Source: Streptomyces sp. 8L
GTDB taxonomy: Bacteria > Actinomycetota > Actinomycetes > Streptomycetales > Streptomycetaceae
Direction of reading: 5' to 3'
Length of the DNA: 35,851 bases
Assembly (NCBI RefSeq): GCF_020176795.1
Contig: NZ_JAIUKE010000019.1
Location: forward strand, 1-35,851
In this document: positions 35,741 to 35,851 of the stretch, one piece after another
Layout of the letters: each line of letters begins with the position of its first letter
Numbering within the stretch: position 1 is the first letter of the stretch
Translations under genes and position numbers: made by a program
Notes under the pieces: model-generated
What the model saw: only the letters and a program-made list of their open reading frames with translations
The model's database searches: none
Told to the model about the DNA's origin: nothing

Positions 35741-35851
35741 GGGGGGGGGGGGGGGGGGGGGGGGCGGCGGGGGGGGCCGCCCCCCCGCCGCCCCGCGCCC
35801 CCCCCCCCCCCGCGCGGGCCGGGGGGGGGGGGGGTGGGGGGGGTGGGGGGG
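35741..35851. other. Poly-G/poly-C tract at contig end, probable artefact
   Basis: From 35741 the sequence is almost only G and C homopolymers, including a run of 24 Gs (35741-35764) and long C runs, then G runs with isolated Ts. This looks like poly-G read tails assembled together and not like a replicon end. Nothing biological should be read into it. Confidence 0.85.

Noticed and set aside
35741..35851. Possible linear-plasmid telomere
   Set aside because: Streptomyces telomeres contain ordered palindromes; this is homopolymer sequence consistent with a read artefact.
1..35851. CRISPR arrays, tRNA or rRNA genes, insertion sequences
   Set aside because: No regularly spaced repeats, no cloverleaf-like or rRNA-like sequence, and no transposase or integrase motifs were seen on either strand.

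Overview
The window is high-GC actinobacterial DNA. Codon third positions are strongly G/C, GTG and TTG starts are common, and genes often overlap by ATGA, GTGA or TTGA. Several small proteins belong to families I associate with Streptomyces. A MobF/TrwC-type conjugative relaxase with a palindrome-rich region in front of it, one giant accessory gene and many short orphan genes point to a conjugative plasmid or large integrative element of a Streptomyces-like host. No T4SS, replication initiator, partition or integrase gene is visible here. The last ~110 bases are poly-G/poly-C and look like an assembly artefact at a contig end.

Layout. (1) 1-18986: the tail of an upstream gene overlaps the start of a single open frame of 6301 codons. 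The encoded megaprotein carries an N6-adenine methyltransferase-like domain, an SNF2/SF2 helicase, long repeat-bearing linkers, a complete UvrD/Rep-type SF1 helicase and a C-terminal FtsK-gamma-like winged helix. A 90-aa gene lies inside its N-terminal coding region in another frame. (2) 19276-21074: a coupled pair, a coiled-coil protein and a DUF1173-like protein. (3) 21210-22082, minus: an orphan beta-class DNA methyltransferase, visibly richer in A+T than its surroundings. (4) 22417-23376: an ATP-dependent DNA ligase. (5) 23721-25400: small genes, including a DUF6233-like gene with its coupled partner and a frameshifted ribbon-helix-helix gene behind an operator-like direct repeat. (6) 25491-30642, minus: the relaxase-helicase and a small coiled-coil gene behind it. 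(7) 30643-30987: a candidate oriT with a 21-bp perfect inverted repeat, a second hairpin and a DnaA-box-like nonamer. (8) 30988-31892: a divergent two-gene operon. (9) 31995-35470, minus: five unrecognised genes, several separated by hairpins.

How it may work together (inference). The relaxase nicks and unwinds plasmid DNA near the palindromic region. The megaprotein (modification plus two translocases, DarB-like in concept), the DUF1173-like protein, the orphan methyltransferase and the ligase could protect, remodel or repair the DNA as it establishes in a new host. The megaprotein with its nested gene is the strongest candidate for something undescribed.
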